NCBI GenBank assembly: GCA_002068815.1
Contig: MWAC01000045.1
Location: 1 to 10,759, forward strand
Source: Firmicutes bacterium ADurb.Bin467
GTDB lineage: Bacteria > Bacillota > Clostridia > Christensenellales > Aristaeellaceae
Length of the DNA stretch: 10,759 nucleotides
Direction of reading: 5' to 3'
A program made the position numbers and the translations under genes. Shown piece after piece: positions 1-10,759 of this stretch. The notes under the pieces were generated by a model. That model had not been told where the DNA came from and searched no databases. It saw only the letters and a program-made list of their open reading frames with translations. Every line of letters starts with the position of its first letter. Within the stretch, counting starts at the first letter, position 1.

Positions 1-102
1 GGCCGGGCGCTTCGGCGCAGGCCGTCGACCGTCCGGGCGCAGCTGACGCGCGCGCGGCGGAGGCTGAAGGACATCATCGAGGGGGGGAGCGCGGATGTTT
101 AG
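1..102 (+). CDS. ECF-type RNA polymerase sigma factor, C-terminal end (partial)
   Basis: Frame 1 is open from the window edge to a TAG at 100-102 and encodes 33 residues. The segment STVRAQLTRARRRLKDII has the pattern of the sigma region 4.2 recognition helix (compare TVKSRLSRARKKL in ECF sigma factors), followed by a short acidic/glycine tail. Region 4.2 contacts the -35 promoter element. The reading frame overlaps the start of the next gene by 8 nt, the usual arrangement of a sigma factor translationally coupled to its anti-sigma factor. Only the 3' end is in the window, so the ECF subgroup cannot be assigned. It is short, but the motif and the overlap make it much more likely real than chance. 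Confidence 0.8.
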   Translation, partial: GRALRRRPSTVRAQLTRARRRLKDIIEGGSADV

Positions 103-1456
103 GGACGAATACGCGAAGTGGGTCGAGCGCGCGCCGCTTCCGCCGGGGTTCGCGGAGAGGCTCGCGCGGGTGGCCGTCGAAAAGCGCCGCGCGGCGCAGG
201 CCGCCCGGCCGCGGAGGGCGGCGCTCGCGCTGGCGGCGATCCTTCTCGCGCTGCTGCTCGCGGGGGCGGCGCTCGCCGCGGCGAAGCTCGGCATGCTCGG
301 GAAGATATTCGAGGAGCGCGGCGCGGACGAGGAGGCCGCCGCGCGCGTGCAGGAGCTGGGCGTTGAGGGCGGCGGGGAAATCCTCCGCGCCGCGTTCGGG
401 GACGCGATCTGGGAGGGAAACGACCTGTACGTGTCGTTCACGGCCTCGGTTCCGGACGACGGGAACACGTATCTGCTGGCGCTTATGCCGCCGGCGCGGG
501 GCGGGAAGATGGTGGACTTCGCGACGGGGATGTACCTGTACTACGACATACCGATCGCGTTCGCGCTGGGCGGGGACGGGCCGACGGAGCTTTCGCAGCT
601 GATGCACCTCGTCCCCGGCGACGCGGACGGGTCGAAGCCGTTCGAGCTCGCGATGGACGTGGTGCTGCTGCGCGCGTACAAGGAGGTCGTGGGCATTCCC
701 CACATGGAGTTCTACGCGCAGATGACCGAGGAAGCCTCCTCCGCGATCGGAGACGAGTCGAGCTCCGAGGTGGTGCAGCCCGAGGCCGACGACAGGCTGT
801 ACTACGCCAAGTCGGACGAAGACACCGATCGCTCGATCGATCTGCGCCACCGCCGGGACGTGTTCGATTACATCGAGCGCAAGAAGGCCGAGTTCCGCGA
901 GGAGAACCCGCCGAGGCTGAAGCCCGTCGACCCGTCGCTCTACTTCGGTCCCGAGTACGAGGAGGTCCGGTACGACGACTTCCTGATCGGAGCGGAGATG
1001 CTCGAGGAGCTGGGCATCGGCGAAAAGGTCGACGCGGCGGAGCTGAAGGCGACGGTCTATCCGAGCGCCGGCGCGAGGAAGGTCGCGGAGCAGAGGGCGA
1101 TCGAGGGGAACGGATTTACCGCGAAAATCGCCTCGTTCGAGATGACGCACCTGGGAATCCAATATGCCGTGGAAATCTACCCGGACGGCGGCGCGTTCGC
1201 GGCGTTTGAGGAGCTGGTGCCGGCGCAGGTCGACAAACTGCCGCCGTTCGCCGCCGACATGAGCTGGTGGGGCTCGATCGGGGAATGCCTCGGCGAGGAC
1301 GGCGCGCGGGGCACGGAATACGAATACGACTTCCGGGGAATCCTCCCGACGATCCCGGAGAAGATACGGCTCGTTCCGGTGCGGTGCGCGGGAGAGGGCC
1401 GGCCGCCCGAATACCTGACGGAGTACGCGCTCGAGCTGACGCTCGTCGACGGCTGA
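95..1456 (+). CDS. Single-pass membrane protein, probable anti-sigma factor (DUF4179-like)
   Basis: This 453-residue protein has a basic cytoplasmic N-terminus (about residues 1-40), one strongly hydrophobic helix (about 42-64, rich in A and L), and a large, acidic, presumably extracytoplasmic domain. That topology, with an 8-nt overlap with the preceding sigma-factor end, suggests a membrane anti-sigma factor that holds its sigma partner until an envelope signal arrives. The N-terminus has no HxxxCxxC zinc motif, so it is not a classical ZAS anti-sigma factor; the layout is closer to clostridial DUF4179/RsgI-like proteins. The ATG at 95 follows a G-rich Shine-Dalgarno (gggag, about 85-89) by 5 nt. 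The C-terminal 380 residues match no domain I can name. The membrane topology is seen directly; the anti-sigma role is inferred from context. Confidence 0.72.
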   Translation: MFRDEYAKWVERAPLPPGFAERLARVAVEKRRAAQAARPRRAALALAAILLALLLAGAALAAAKLGMLGKIFEERGADEEAAARVQELGVEGGGEILRAAFGDAIWEGNDLYVSFTASVPDDGNTYLLALMPPARGGKMVDFATGMYLYYDIPIAFALGGDGPTELSQLMHLVPGDADGSKPFELAMDVVLLRAYKEVVGIPHMEFYAQMTEEASSAIGDESSSEVVQPEADDRLYYAKSDEDTDRSIDLRHRRDVFDYIERKKAEFREENPPRLKPVDPSLYFGPEYEEVRYDDFLIGAEMLEELGIGEKVDAAELKATVYPSAGARKVAEQRAIEGNGFTAKIASFEMTHLGIQYAVEIYPDGGAFAAFEELVPAQVDKLPPFAADMSWWGSIGECLGEDGARGTEYEYDFRGILPTIPEKIRLVPVRCAGEGRPPEYLTEYALELTLVDG

Positions 1457-1473
1457 ACCGAACGATTTTGAGG

Positions 1474-1513
1474 AAGCATGCGGGGTCGGACGCGTTCGAT
1501 CCCGCATGTTTTT
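1474..1513 (+). terminator. Rho-independent terminator after the sigma/anti-sigma pair
   Basis: A 12-bp stem joins 1477-1488 (CATGCGGGGTCG) to 1497-1508 (CGATCCCGCATG) with one G-U pair and an 8-nt loop. A run of five T at 1509-1513 follows. It starts 20 nt after the stop codon at 1456 and closes the sigma/anti-sigma transcript. Confidence 0.88.
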
Positions 1514-1521
1514 CGCGTTTC

Positions 1522-1550
1522 TTGCATATTTGTTAGGTTTGTGCTATACT
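1522..1550 (+). promoter_or_regulatory. Extended -10 promoter of the GT-A glycosyltransferase gene
   Basis: The -10 box is TATACT at 1545-1550, preceded by TG and one base at 1542-1544, which makes an extended -10. A weaker -35, TTGCAT at 1522-1527, sits exactly 17 bp upstream. Transcription should start near 1557. The promoter begins only 9 nt after the preceding terminator, so the downstream gene is an independent unit with a leader of about 175 nt. Confidence 0.72.
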
Positions 1551-1633
1551 GGTGTACGGGACAATCATGGAACCCCGGTTTTTTCCCAGTATGCGCGGGA
1601 GGGATTTGCGGAAGTTTTCACAAAAGCCTATGG

Positions 1634-1689
1634 AGTCGCGTGATCGGGGAATGCCGCGGGACGTCCGCGCGCCGCGCACGCGACTTTTT
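1634..1689 (+). promoter_or_regulatory. Terminator-like hairpin in the leader (candidate attenuator or small-RNA terminator)
   Basis: AGTCGCGTG at 1634-1642 pairs perfectly with CACGCGACT at 1677-1685, and T residues run on to 1689. The 34-nt interior holds a second short stem (CGCGG with CCGCG, about 1655-1669). The structure lies between the promoter (start near 1557) and the Shine-Dalgarno at 1716-1723, so it can end transcription before the gene. The long interior makes it weaker than the other terminators here. It could be an attenuator, the end of a ~130-nt small RNA, or a chance GC-rich structure. I recognise no known riboswitch class. Confidence 0.45.
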
Positions 1690-1731
1690 GCGCGTCTGCG
1701 CATGCCCGACGATCGAAAGGAGGCAGACCGC

Positions 1732-2973
1732 ATGGAACGCTTGGCGACGAGGGTCGGAATCGGATTCGCGACGGGGAGGAAGAGCTTTCAGAACGTGCTC
1801 CGCTCCTACGTGTTTCACCTGGAGGAGTCGAAGTTTCCGCTGGAGAGCGGCGTGAGCCTGAACCTGTTTGTGGCGTTCGACCCGGCGTATTCCGGAACAA
1901 AACGGGAAGACTACGAGGAGATCGAGCCGCGCGTCCGGCGCTGGTTCGACGAGGTGTTCTTCTTCTCGCCCGAGGACGTCAAGAGGGAGGCGGAGAAGCT
2001 CGCAGGGCTCGGAATCGTCCCGGCCGGGGAGGCGCGGCTGTGCTTCGGAAACGGCTACGCCGCGCAGCGCAACATCGTGCTCTACCAGGCGCTCAGGCAG
2101 AAGATGGACTACCTGATCTTCTTCGACGACGACGAATATCCGATGGCGGTCACGAACTCCGACACGTCCGGCGTCGCGCTCTGGAGCGGCCAGCGCGTGA
2201 TCGAGACGCACGTGAAGTACCTGCAGTTTTCCGACGTCACGAACGGCTACCACTGCGGCTACCTGTCGCCGCTGCCGTCTTTGGAGCTCGACGGCATACT
2301 CGACGAGCGCGCGTTTCGGAAGTTCGTCGAGGCGATGTCCAGCGACGTGCTCAAGTGGGAGGACGTCAAGGAGGTCATGCAGAACGGCGGCGTGACCTAC
2401 GCGGACAAGACGGTCATCACGCAGTCTGCCCCGCAATTGGTCGAGGCGGTCAACGGCGCGAAGTTCATCACCGGCGGCAACCTCGGGTTCAACCTGACGA
2501 ACCCCCAGAAGGTCGCGCCGTTCTACAACCCGCCCGGCGCGCGCGGCGAGGACAGCTTTCTGGGAACCTGCCTGGGCGATCACACGGTCAAGCGGATTCC
2601 CGCGTACACGTTCCACGACGGCTTCGCGCTCTACAGCAACCTGCTTCGGGGCGTGCTGCCGACGAACCTCAAGGGCATATCGCTCTACGATTCGCGCGAG
2701 GTCATCGGCCGGTTCCACCGCGCGTGCATCGGCTGGGTGCGCTATAAGCCGCTGTACATGCGCATCACGCACCCGGACACCTACCGGGAAATCCTCGAGG
2801 ACGCCCGGAACGCGCTGCGCGAGAACATCCCCTCCGTCTGCGCGTACTTCAACGACCGCGCGTTTTACGACATCTTGACCGAGTTCGAGAGGTATACGGC
2901 GGATGCCGAGGCGCACCTCCGGGAGTTTCGGCGCGCGCGCGAGATCTGGGAGGCGATGAAGGCGGCGCTTTAA
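1732..2973 (+). CDS. Predicted GT-A-fold glycosyltransferase (GT2-like, family unassigned)
   Basis: This 413-residue soluble protein has no obvious signal peptide or membrane helix. A hydrophobic strand runs into an acidic triad (YLIFFDDDEYP, Asp132-134), the usual metal and nucleotide-sugar binding site of GT-A enzymes. Further on, GGNLGFNL (about 248-255) and GEDSFLG (about 272-278) look like the acceptor-side Gly-Asn loop and the ED catalytic motif. It should transfer a sugar from an activated donor in the cytoplasm; donor and acceptor cannot be read from sequence. The start is ATG 1732 because AAAGGAGG at 1716-1723 lies 8 nt upstream. The frame stays open back to GTG 1552, but that codon precedes the predicted transcription start. 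It has its own promoter and leader, so it is a single-gene unit. It is divergent from textbook GT2 proteins. Confidence 0.75.
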   Translation: MERLATRVGIGFATGRKSFQNVLRSYVFHLEESKFPLESGVSLNLFVAFDPAYSGTKREDYEEIEPRVRRWFDEVFFFSPEDVKREAEKLAGLGIVPAGEARLCFGNGYAAQRNIVLYQALRQKMDYLIFFDDDEYPMAVTNSDTSGVALWSGQRVIETHVKYLQFSDVTNGYHCGYLSPLPSLELDGILDERAFRKFVEAMSSDVLKWEDVKEVMQNGGVTYADKTVITQSAPQLVEAVNGAKFITGGNLGFNLTNPQKVAPFYNPPGARGEDSFLGTCLGDHTVKRIPAYTFHDGFALYSNLLRGVLPTNLKGISLYDSREVIGRFHRACIGWVRYKPLYMRITHPDTYREILEDARNALRENIPSVCAYFNDRAFYDILTEFERYTADAEAHLREFRRAREIWEAMKAAL

Positions 2974-3191
2974 TGCCGATCCGGAATATCAATTCCCCGT
3001 CGCGCCGGGTCTTTTCGCGCAGAACTTTGTCGCTCTCCGCTCAACGCAGTCCCCCTGCTACGCCTCGCTCCGGCTCCCGGTTCTGCATCGAAAATCCCTC
3101 GGCCCTTTGGAGAAATTAATATTCCTCCTTGGTATAAGAGGAAGTTTTACAATTCGAAGCAGGATTGTAAACCTTCATAACGCCAATTCCC
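2974..3191. other. Intergenic region with a possible dispersed structured repeat
   Basis: No gene is visible between the glycosyltransferase stop and the PFOR promoter. The first part (to about 3110) is GC-rich. It holds a 7-bp inverted repeat, GCAGAAC at 3019-3025 and GTTCTGC at 3080-3086, enclosing a small GCAG/CTGC hairpin; the look is that of a dispersed intergenic repeat, but no second copy is in the window. From about 3110 the DNA turns AT-rich. TTCCTC at 3122-3127 can pair with GAGGAA at 3138-3143, extendable with one bulge, followed by GTTTT. That is at best a weak terminator for the upstream gene. Confidence 0.4.
3146..3171. promoter_or_regulatory. 8+8 bp inverted repeat upstream of the PFOR promoter, candidate operator
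   Basis: TTTACAAT at 3146-3153 and ATTGTAAA at 3164-3171 form a perfect dyad with a 10-bp spacer, centred about 68 bp upstream of the predicted PFOR transcription start. The half-site separation of about one to two helical turns suits a dimeric transcription factor. Its position upstream of the -35 suggests activation or upstream repression. It does not fit the Rex, CcpA, LexA or NrdR consensus as I know them. It could also form an AU-rich RNA hairpin if transcribed from upstream. Confidence 0.42.
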
Positions 3192-3220
3192 TTGACTTTG
3201 CGGGCGGCATTCCTTATAAT
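3192..3220 (+). promoter_or_regulatory. Strong sigma-A-type promoter of the PFOR gene
   Basis: TTGACT at 3192-3197 (5 of 6 consensus bases) and a perfect TATAAT at 3215-3220 are separated by 17 bp. Transcription should begin near 3227, giving a leader of about 48 nt. The surrounding AT-rich DNA contrasts with the GC-rich genome, as expected for a highly expressed gene of central metabolism. Confidence 0.88.
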
Positions 3221-3259
3221 CTGCATATGGGTTTTTATACATCCTATGGATTCGATTAA

Positions 3260-6667
<3,408 letters not shown>

Positions 6668-6683
6668 TCGGAACGACGAATTT

Positions 6684-6711
6684 GCCGCTCCCGCCTCGGG
6701 AGCGGCTTTTT
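6684..6711 (+). terminator. Rho-independent terminator of the PFOR gene
   Basis: GCCGCTCCCG at 6684-6693 pairs with CGGGAGCGGC at 6697-6706 around a 3-nt loop, followed by five T at 6707-6711. It lies 16 nt after the PFOR stop codon. PFOR is thus a monocistronic unit with its own promoter and terminator. Confidence 0.93.
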
Positions 6712-6821
6712 CGCCCGGGCACAAAGTTATCATCAAAATATCATCGGATTCACAAAGGACTCTAAGAATGCGGCCGTACAATGTCCCGAGGGGAAATTGC
6801 GGTCGCGGGGGGAGAATGTGC

Positions 6822-8093
6822 ATGGGCAAGGCGCTGCTTCTGGCTGTGAACATATTCTGCGGGCTGTACGGCGCGTACTTCGCAGGCGTCATATTGCTCG
6901 GCGCCTTGCGGCGGCAGAGGCCCCCGTACCCCGCCGCCGCGCCGTCGAAGCGCATCGCCGCCGTCGTCGCCGCGCGCAACGAGCAGGCGGTGATCGGGGG
7001 CGTCGTAAAGACGCTTCTCGACCAGAACTACCCGCGCGAGCTGTTCGACGTCTGGGTTATCCCGAACGGCTGCACGGACGAGACCGAATCCGTCGCGCGC
7101 GAAGCGGGCGCGTGCATCCTCCCGTGCGACGTCCCGGTGCGCGGCAAGGGCGACGTGCTCAGGTTCGCGTTTAACGAGCTTCTGGAGATGGGGAAGTACG
7201 ACGCGTTCTGCCTGTTCGACGCGGACAACGTCGTCGACCCGGGCTTCCTCGCCGCCTCGAACAACGCGCTGTGCGCCGGCGAACGGGTCGCGCAGGGTTT
7301 CCGCGACAGCAAGAACTCCGGCGAAAGCTGGGTCGCGGGCGGCATGTCGATGTTCTACTGGTTCATGAGCCGGCTGTTCAACCGCGGCCGCGCGGCGCTC
7401 AACATGTCCGCGATGTTGAACGGCACCGGCGTCCTCCTGAGCGCGGACTTCGTGCGCGAGGCCGACTTCCAGACGCGGACGCTGACCGAGGACCTCGAGC
7501 TGACCGCGCAGTGCGGCATCATGGGCGTCAAGATCGGCTGGATGGAGGACGCGGTCACCTACGACGAGCAGCCCAACAGCCTGATGAGCTCGATCACGCA
7601 GCGCAGGCGCTGGTTCGCCGGCGGGGTGCAGTGCATGCGGCACTACGGACCGGCGCTTTTGAAGCGCGCGATCCGCGAGCGGTGCATGCAGGCGCTGGAC
7701 TTCGGAATCTTCTTCTACGGAAACCTGATGCAGGTGCTCGCGTTCGTGCCCGGCGTCGCGAGCGTTGTCAAGACGATACAGTACGCGCTCTCGAAGGGCA
7801 GAATCTCGATCGCGGTCGCGGGGCTGTGCGGCGCGGCGGTGCTGTTCGTCGCCGGGTGCACGCTCGGCGCGGCCGGGCTGTGCACGCTCGTCAAGCGCCC
7901 GATACGGCGCGAGCTGCCCGGAATCCTGGGCCTGTGGTTGATCGCGGTCTCGTGGGTGCCCGCGAACCTGTCCGCGCTCATCGTGCCGCCGAAGTGGAAG
8001 GCCATACCGCACGTGAGCCGCGCGGGGCTTCCGGACATCCCGAGGGCCGACAAGAAGCCGAGAACGGTGCCATCCAGAAAGGCCAGCATGTAA
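6822..8093 (+). CDS. Membrane-bound family 2 glycosyltransferase (BcsA/PgaC-like architecture)
   Basis: This 423-residue protein begins with a membrane helix (about 3-28), then a cytoplasmic GT-A domain with all hallmarks of processive-type GT2 enzymes: AAVVAARNE near the N-terminus, NGCTDET (82-88), the metal-binding DAD (133-135), the TED acid/base motif (222-224) and QRRRW (260-264). About three C-terminal helices follow (about 294-314, 328-352, 365-388). It should use a UDP-sugar to extend or modify a surface glycan; substrate and true processivity are not determinable. The frame is open from ATG 6768, but I choose ATG 6822 because GGGGGGAG at 6807-6814 is 7 nt upstream of it, whereas ATG 6816 is only 1 nt from that site. 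The PFOR terminator precedes it. No confident promoter is seen in 6712-6821. Confidence 0.9.
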   Translation: MGKALLLAVNIFCGLYGAYFAGVILLGALRRQRPPYPAAAPSKRIAAVVAARNEQAVIGGVVKTLLDQNYPRELFDVWVIPNGCTDETESVAREAGACILPCDVPVRGKGDVLRFAFNELLEMGKYDAFCLFDADNVVDPGFLAASNNALCAGERVAQGFRDSKNSGESWVAGGMSMFYWFMSRLFNRGRAALNMSAMLNGTGVLLSADFVREADFQTRTLTEDLELTAQCGIMGVKIGWMEDAVTYDEQPNSLMSSITQRRRWFAGGVQCMRHYGPALLKRAIRERCMQALDFGIFFYGNLMQVLAFVPGVASVVKTIQYALSKGRISIAVAGLCGAAVLFVAGCTLGAAGLCTLVKRPIRRELPGILGLWLIAVSWVPANLSALIVPPKWKAIPHVSRAGLPDIPRADKKPRTVPSRKASM

Positions 8094-8097
8094 GACG

Positions 8098-8126
8098 ATC
8101 GCCCCTCGCGTGAGGGGCGATTTTTT
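8098..8126 (+). terminator. Rho-independent terminator after the GT2 gene
   Basis: ATCGCCCCTC at 8098-8107 and GAGGGGCGAT at 8112-8121 form a perfect 10-bp stem with a 4-nt loop, followed by T to 8126. It sits between two convergent genes, but only the plus-strand transcript has the T run, so for the minus-strand operon it is at most a weak stop. Confidence 0.93.
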
Positions 8127-8137
8127 GCGGAGATTGT

Positions 8138-9763
8138 TTATTCGGAAAGGGAGGGTTCGCGCGGCCGGACCGTCGCCGCGTAGAGCACGAGCCAGCCGAA
8201 CAGTATGAACGTCGGAAGGAAATACCGGACCTCGTTCGTGATGGTCGAGACCGCGATCGACGCCATGTTGACGAAAATTCCGGCCGGGACGATCCAGTGC
8301 CTGCGAAGCGCACTGCGGGGCCATAGGACGGCCATCGCAAACAGCACGGCGAGCGCCCAGAACCCGTTGCAGTTGGAGAGGTCGGACGGGGAGAGGCCGT
8401 AGAGCGCGTAATTGTTCTGAAGCGCGTCCTTCAGGCACACGCCCAGATTGCGCGGCAGCAGCCTGAAATACAGGCGGACGGCGTCGCCGCCCCGTTTGGC
8501 GAGCATCTGCGCGATCGGGTTGACGCCGACGAGCGACTCGTCGGAGGCGGTTTCGGCGGTCTCCACCTTCCAGATCAGGTTCTGATGCTTCCACGGCTCG
8601 TAATTCCGGCGGACCCAATCCATCGGAAGCAGCTCCTCCAACTCGGCGCGCTCGGATTCGGTCAGATTTCCCTCGAGCGCAATCGCCGACAGGCCGGAGC
8701 CGAAGACCTGCAGCGAGGCGGCGTTGGTCTCATATTTCGTGTGGAGCACGGCGCGCGAATACAGGTGGATGCCCGCGATCGACACGACGCACGCGAGCGA
8801 CGCGCAGGCGAGCTGCAGCCACTGCCTTCTGCGGAGGAAGGATGCGAGGAAGTAAGTGCCCAGCACGATCAGCGCCACGATCCCGTTGTGCCGGAACAGC
8901 CACATGGACGCGAGCGCCGCCCCGAAAAGCGCCGCGGAGAGCGGCTTCAGGGGGCGATCGACGTCCGTCAGGCGCATCGCGAACAGCGCGACGAGGCCGA
9001 CGCACAGCGCGGCGGGCAGGTCCTTCCACGGGTAGTAGACGGCGGTGAGCCCCGAAAACGCGAGGCCGACGATGCCGACCATCCAAAGGACGATGCGCGC
9101 GGGCGCGCCCCTCCCGATGAGATAGGCCCCGAGCGCGCCGTTGAGCGCGGAGAGGGCCAGTATGTGAAACGCGATGACGACGGCGTAGCTGTCGAAGATC
9201 GAGAGCAGCGCCTTCAGAAGGATCGTGTGGCCGATGGCGTGGATATTCGAATACGGGATTTGGCCGTGAATCTGCGCCCACTGGTTTTGCGTGTCCGGGG
9301 AGACCCCGTGGGGGAAAAACGGCAGCCAGCCGATCGCCAGCACGGCGAGGGAGACGCCCGCGACCAGCAGGAACGCGCGGCGCCTCGGGAGCCGGTCGGG
9401 CTCCCGGCCGGGCAGCGATTTCAGGAACGCGCCGACCCCGGCGAAGAACACGGCGCCGGCGAACAGCAAGAGCGCCTCGAAGGCCAGCGCGCGCGGGAGC
9501 GAGAATCGCTTCGCGAGGGGGTAGACGACGCCCATCGCCGCCAGCGCGGTCGCAAAGATGAGCGTCCTCGGGGACAGCAGCAGCTTGCGCGCGCCCTTTC
9601 CCGCGCGAAAGAGGGCCGGCAGGCTGACCGAGGCGAGCATCAGATAGACCAGCAGCATCCGCGCCAGCCTGAACCAGCGCCCCCCGGCGCGCAGATAGAC
9701 GGCGGCGAGGACCGCGGCGAGCAGCAGAATCGCCAGAACGCTCTTCCAAAGGGCCTTTTTCAT
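8138..9763 (-). CDS. Polytopic membrane protein, GT-C/DUF6020-like
   Basis: This 541-residue protein has roughly a dozen hydrophobic helices and two longer non-membrane stretches (about 155-175 and 345-435). Recognisable motifs are SPDTQNQW (155-162) just after a helix, YPWKDLPAAL (244-253), RHNG (291-294) and NEVRYFLP (510-517) in the last helical hairpin. An acidic motif at the first loop and a basic/aromatic pattern near the end are typical of GT-C-like integral membrane glycosyltransferases, and this combination recalls the DUF6020 family. Such proteins are thought to use lipid-linked sugars on the outer face of the membrane; the substrate is unknown. ATG 9763 follows GGGAGG (9771-9776, minus strand) by 7 nt. 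It lies 24 nt downstream of tatD and is probably co-transcribed with it. Confidence 0.82.
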   Translation of the reverse strand: MKKALWKSVLAILLLAAVLAAVYLRAGGRWFRLARMLLVYLMLASVSLPALFRAGKGARKLLLSPRTLIFATALAAMGVVYPLAKRFSLPRALAFEALLLFAGAVFFAGVGAFLKSLPGREPDRLPRRRAFLLVAGVSLAVLAIGWLPFFPHGVSPDTQNQWAQIHGQIPYSNIHAIGHTILLKALLSIFDSYAVVIAFHILALSALNGALGAYLIGRGAPARIVLWMVGIVGLAFSGLTAVYYPWKDLPAALCVGLVALFAMRLTDVDRPLKPLSAALFGAALASMWLFRHNGIVALIVLGTYFLASFLRRRQWLQLACASLACVVSIAGIHLYSRAVLHTKYETNAASLQVFGSGLSAIALEGNLTESERAELEELLPMDWVRRNYEPWKHQNLIWKVETAETASDESLVGVNPIAQMLAKRGGDAVRLYFRLLPRNLGVCLKDALQNNYALYGLSPSDLSNCNGFWALAVLFAMAVLWPRSALRRHWIVPAGIFVNMASIAVSTITNEVRYFLPTFILFGWLVLYAATVRPREPSLSE

Positions 9764-9787
9764 TCGTAATCCTCCCGTTCGGCGCGT

Positions 9788-10759
<972 letters not shown>

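Noticed and set aside
74..1507. 477-codon minus-strand open frame opposite the anti-sigma gene
   Set aside because: It crosses the terminator and both coupled genes, and its composition is that of a high-GC shadow.
1552..1731. Upstream extension of the glycosyltransferase to GTG 1552
   Set aside because: GTG 1552 lies before the predicted transcription start and has no Shine-Dalgarno, while ATG 1732 has AAAGGAGG at ideal spacing.
3165..3180. Rex-like box TTGTAAACCTTCATAA upstream of PFOR
   Set aside because: The half-sites look similar to Rex half-sites, but the spacing is about 2 bp shorter than the Rex consensus and the right half is imperfect.
6727..6782. Promoter for the GT2 gene (TTCACA at 6749, TATCAT at 6740, TACAAT at 6777)
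   Set aside because: No pair of boxes has acceptable spacing, so no promoter is annotated.
6768..6821. Earlier starts of the GT2 gene at ATG 6768 and ATG 6816
   Set aside because: ATG 6768 has no good ribosome binding site and adds residues unlike a GT2 N-terminus. ATG 6816 is only 1 nt from the G-rich site that fits ATG 6822.
6762..8618. 618-codon minus-strand open frame opposite the GT2 gene
   Set aside because: It runs antisense through a clear GT2 gene, a terminator and part of another gene; the sequence is Arg/Ala-rich without motifs.

Overview
The window looks like a GC-rich anaerobic Bacillota genome, probably a gut-type clostridium. This is inferred from a fused pyruvate:ferredoxin oxidoreductase (PFOR), AGGAGG-type ribosome binding sites, sigma-A-like promoters, very high GC at third codon positions, and a small palindromic repeat of a kind I associate with gut Clostridia. 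No tRNA, rRNA, CRISPR array, transposase or phage gene is visible.

Layout. 1-1456: the 3' end of an ECF sigma factor overlaps a membrane-anchored anti-sigma-like protein, followed by a strong terminator. 1522-2973: an extended -10 promoter, a 175-nt leader with a terminator-like hairpin, then a GT-A glycosyltransferase. 2974-3274: an intergenic region with a possible structured repeat, an 8+8 bp dyad and a near-consensus promoter. 3275-6711: PFOR (TTG start) with its own terminator. 6822-8126: a membrane-bound GT2 glycosyltransferase with terminator. 8138-10759, minus strand: tatD followed after 24 nt by a polytopic GT-C-like membrane protein. Three of the six larger genes are glycosyltransferase-like, so surface glycan assembly is a theme, but they do not form one operon.

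The main discoveries are structural lesions inside two highly conserved housekeeping genes. (1) PFOR lacks about 37 residues between the GDGWA and ATPTG motifs. This in-frame gap removes the segment that normally carries the second half of the Mg-TPP binding motif. (2) tatD carries two separate in-frame insertions. One is a ~76-bp element that folds into three consecutive hairpins and is flanked by TCGTA on both sides. The other is exactly 111 bp, bounded by a 23-bp direct repeat, and contains about 35 codons of a CapD-type NDP-sugar dehydratase/epimerase gene in antisense orientation. Without both inserts TatD would be about 260 aa, the usual size, and all expected metal ligands remain. All three changes preserve frame. 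The PFOR gap, estimated from memory of the family, and the capD insert are both 111 nt; this may be coincidence. True genome changes cannot be separated from metagenome assembly errors using sequence alone, so read-level checks come first. I see no clear defence system or biosynthetic cluster.
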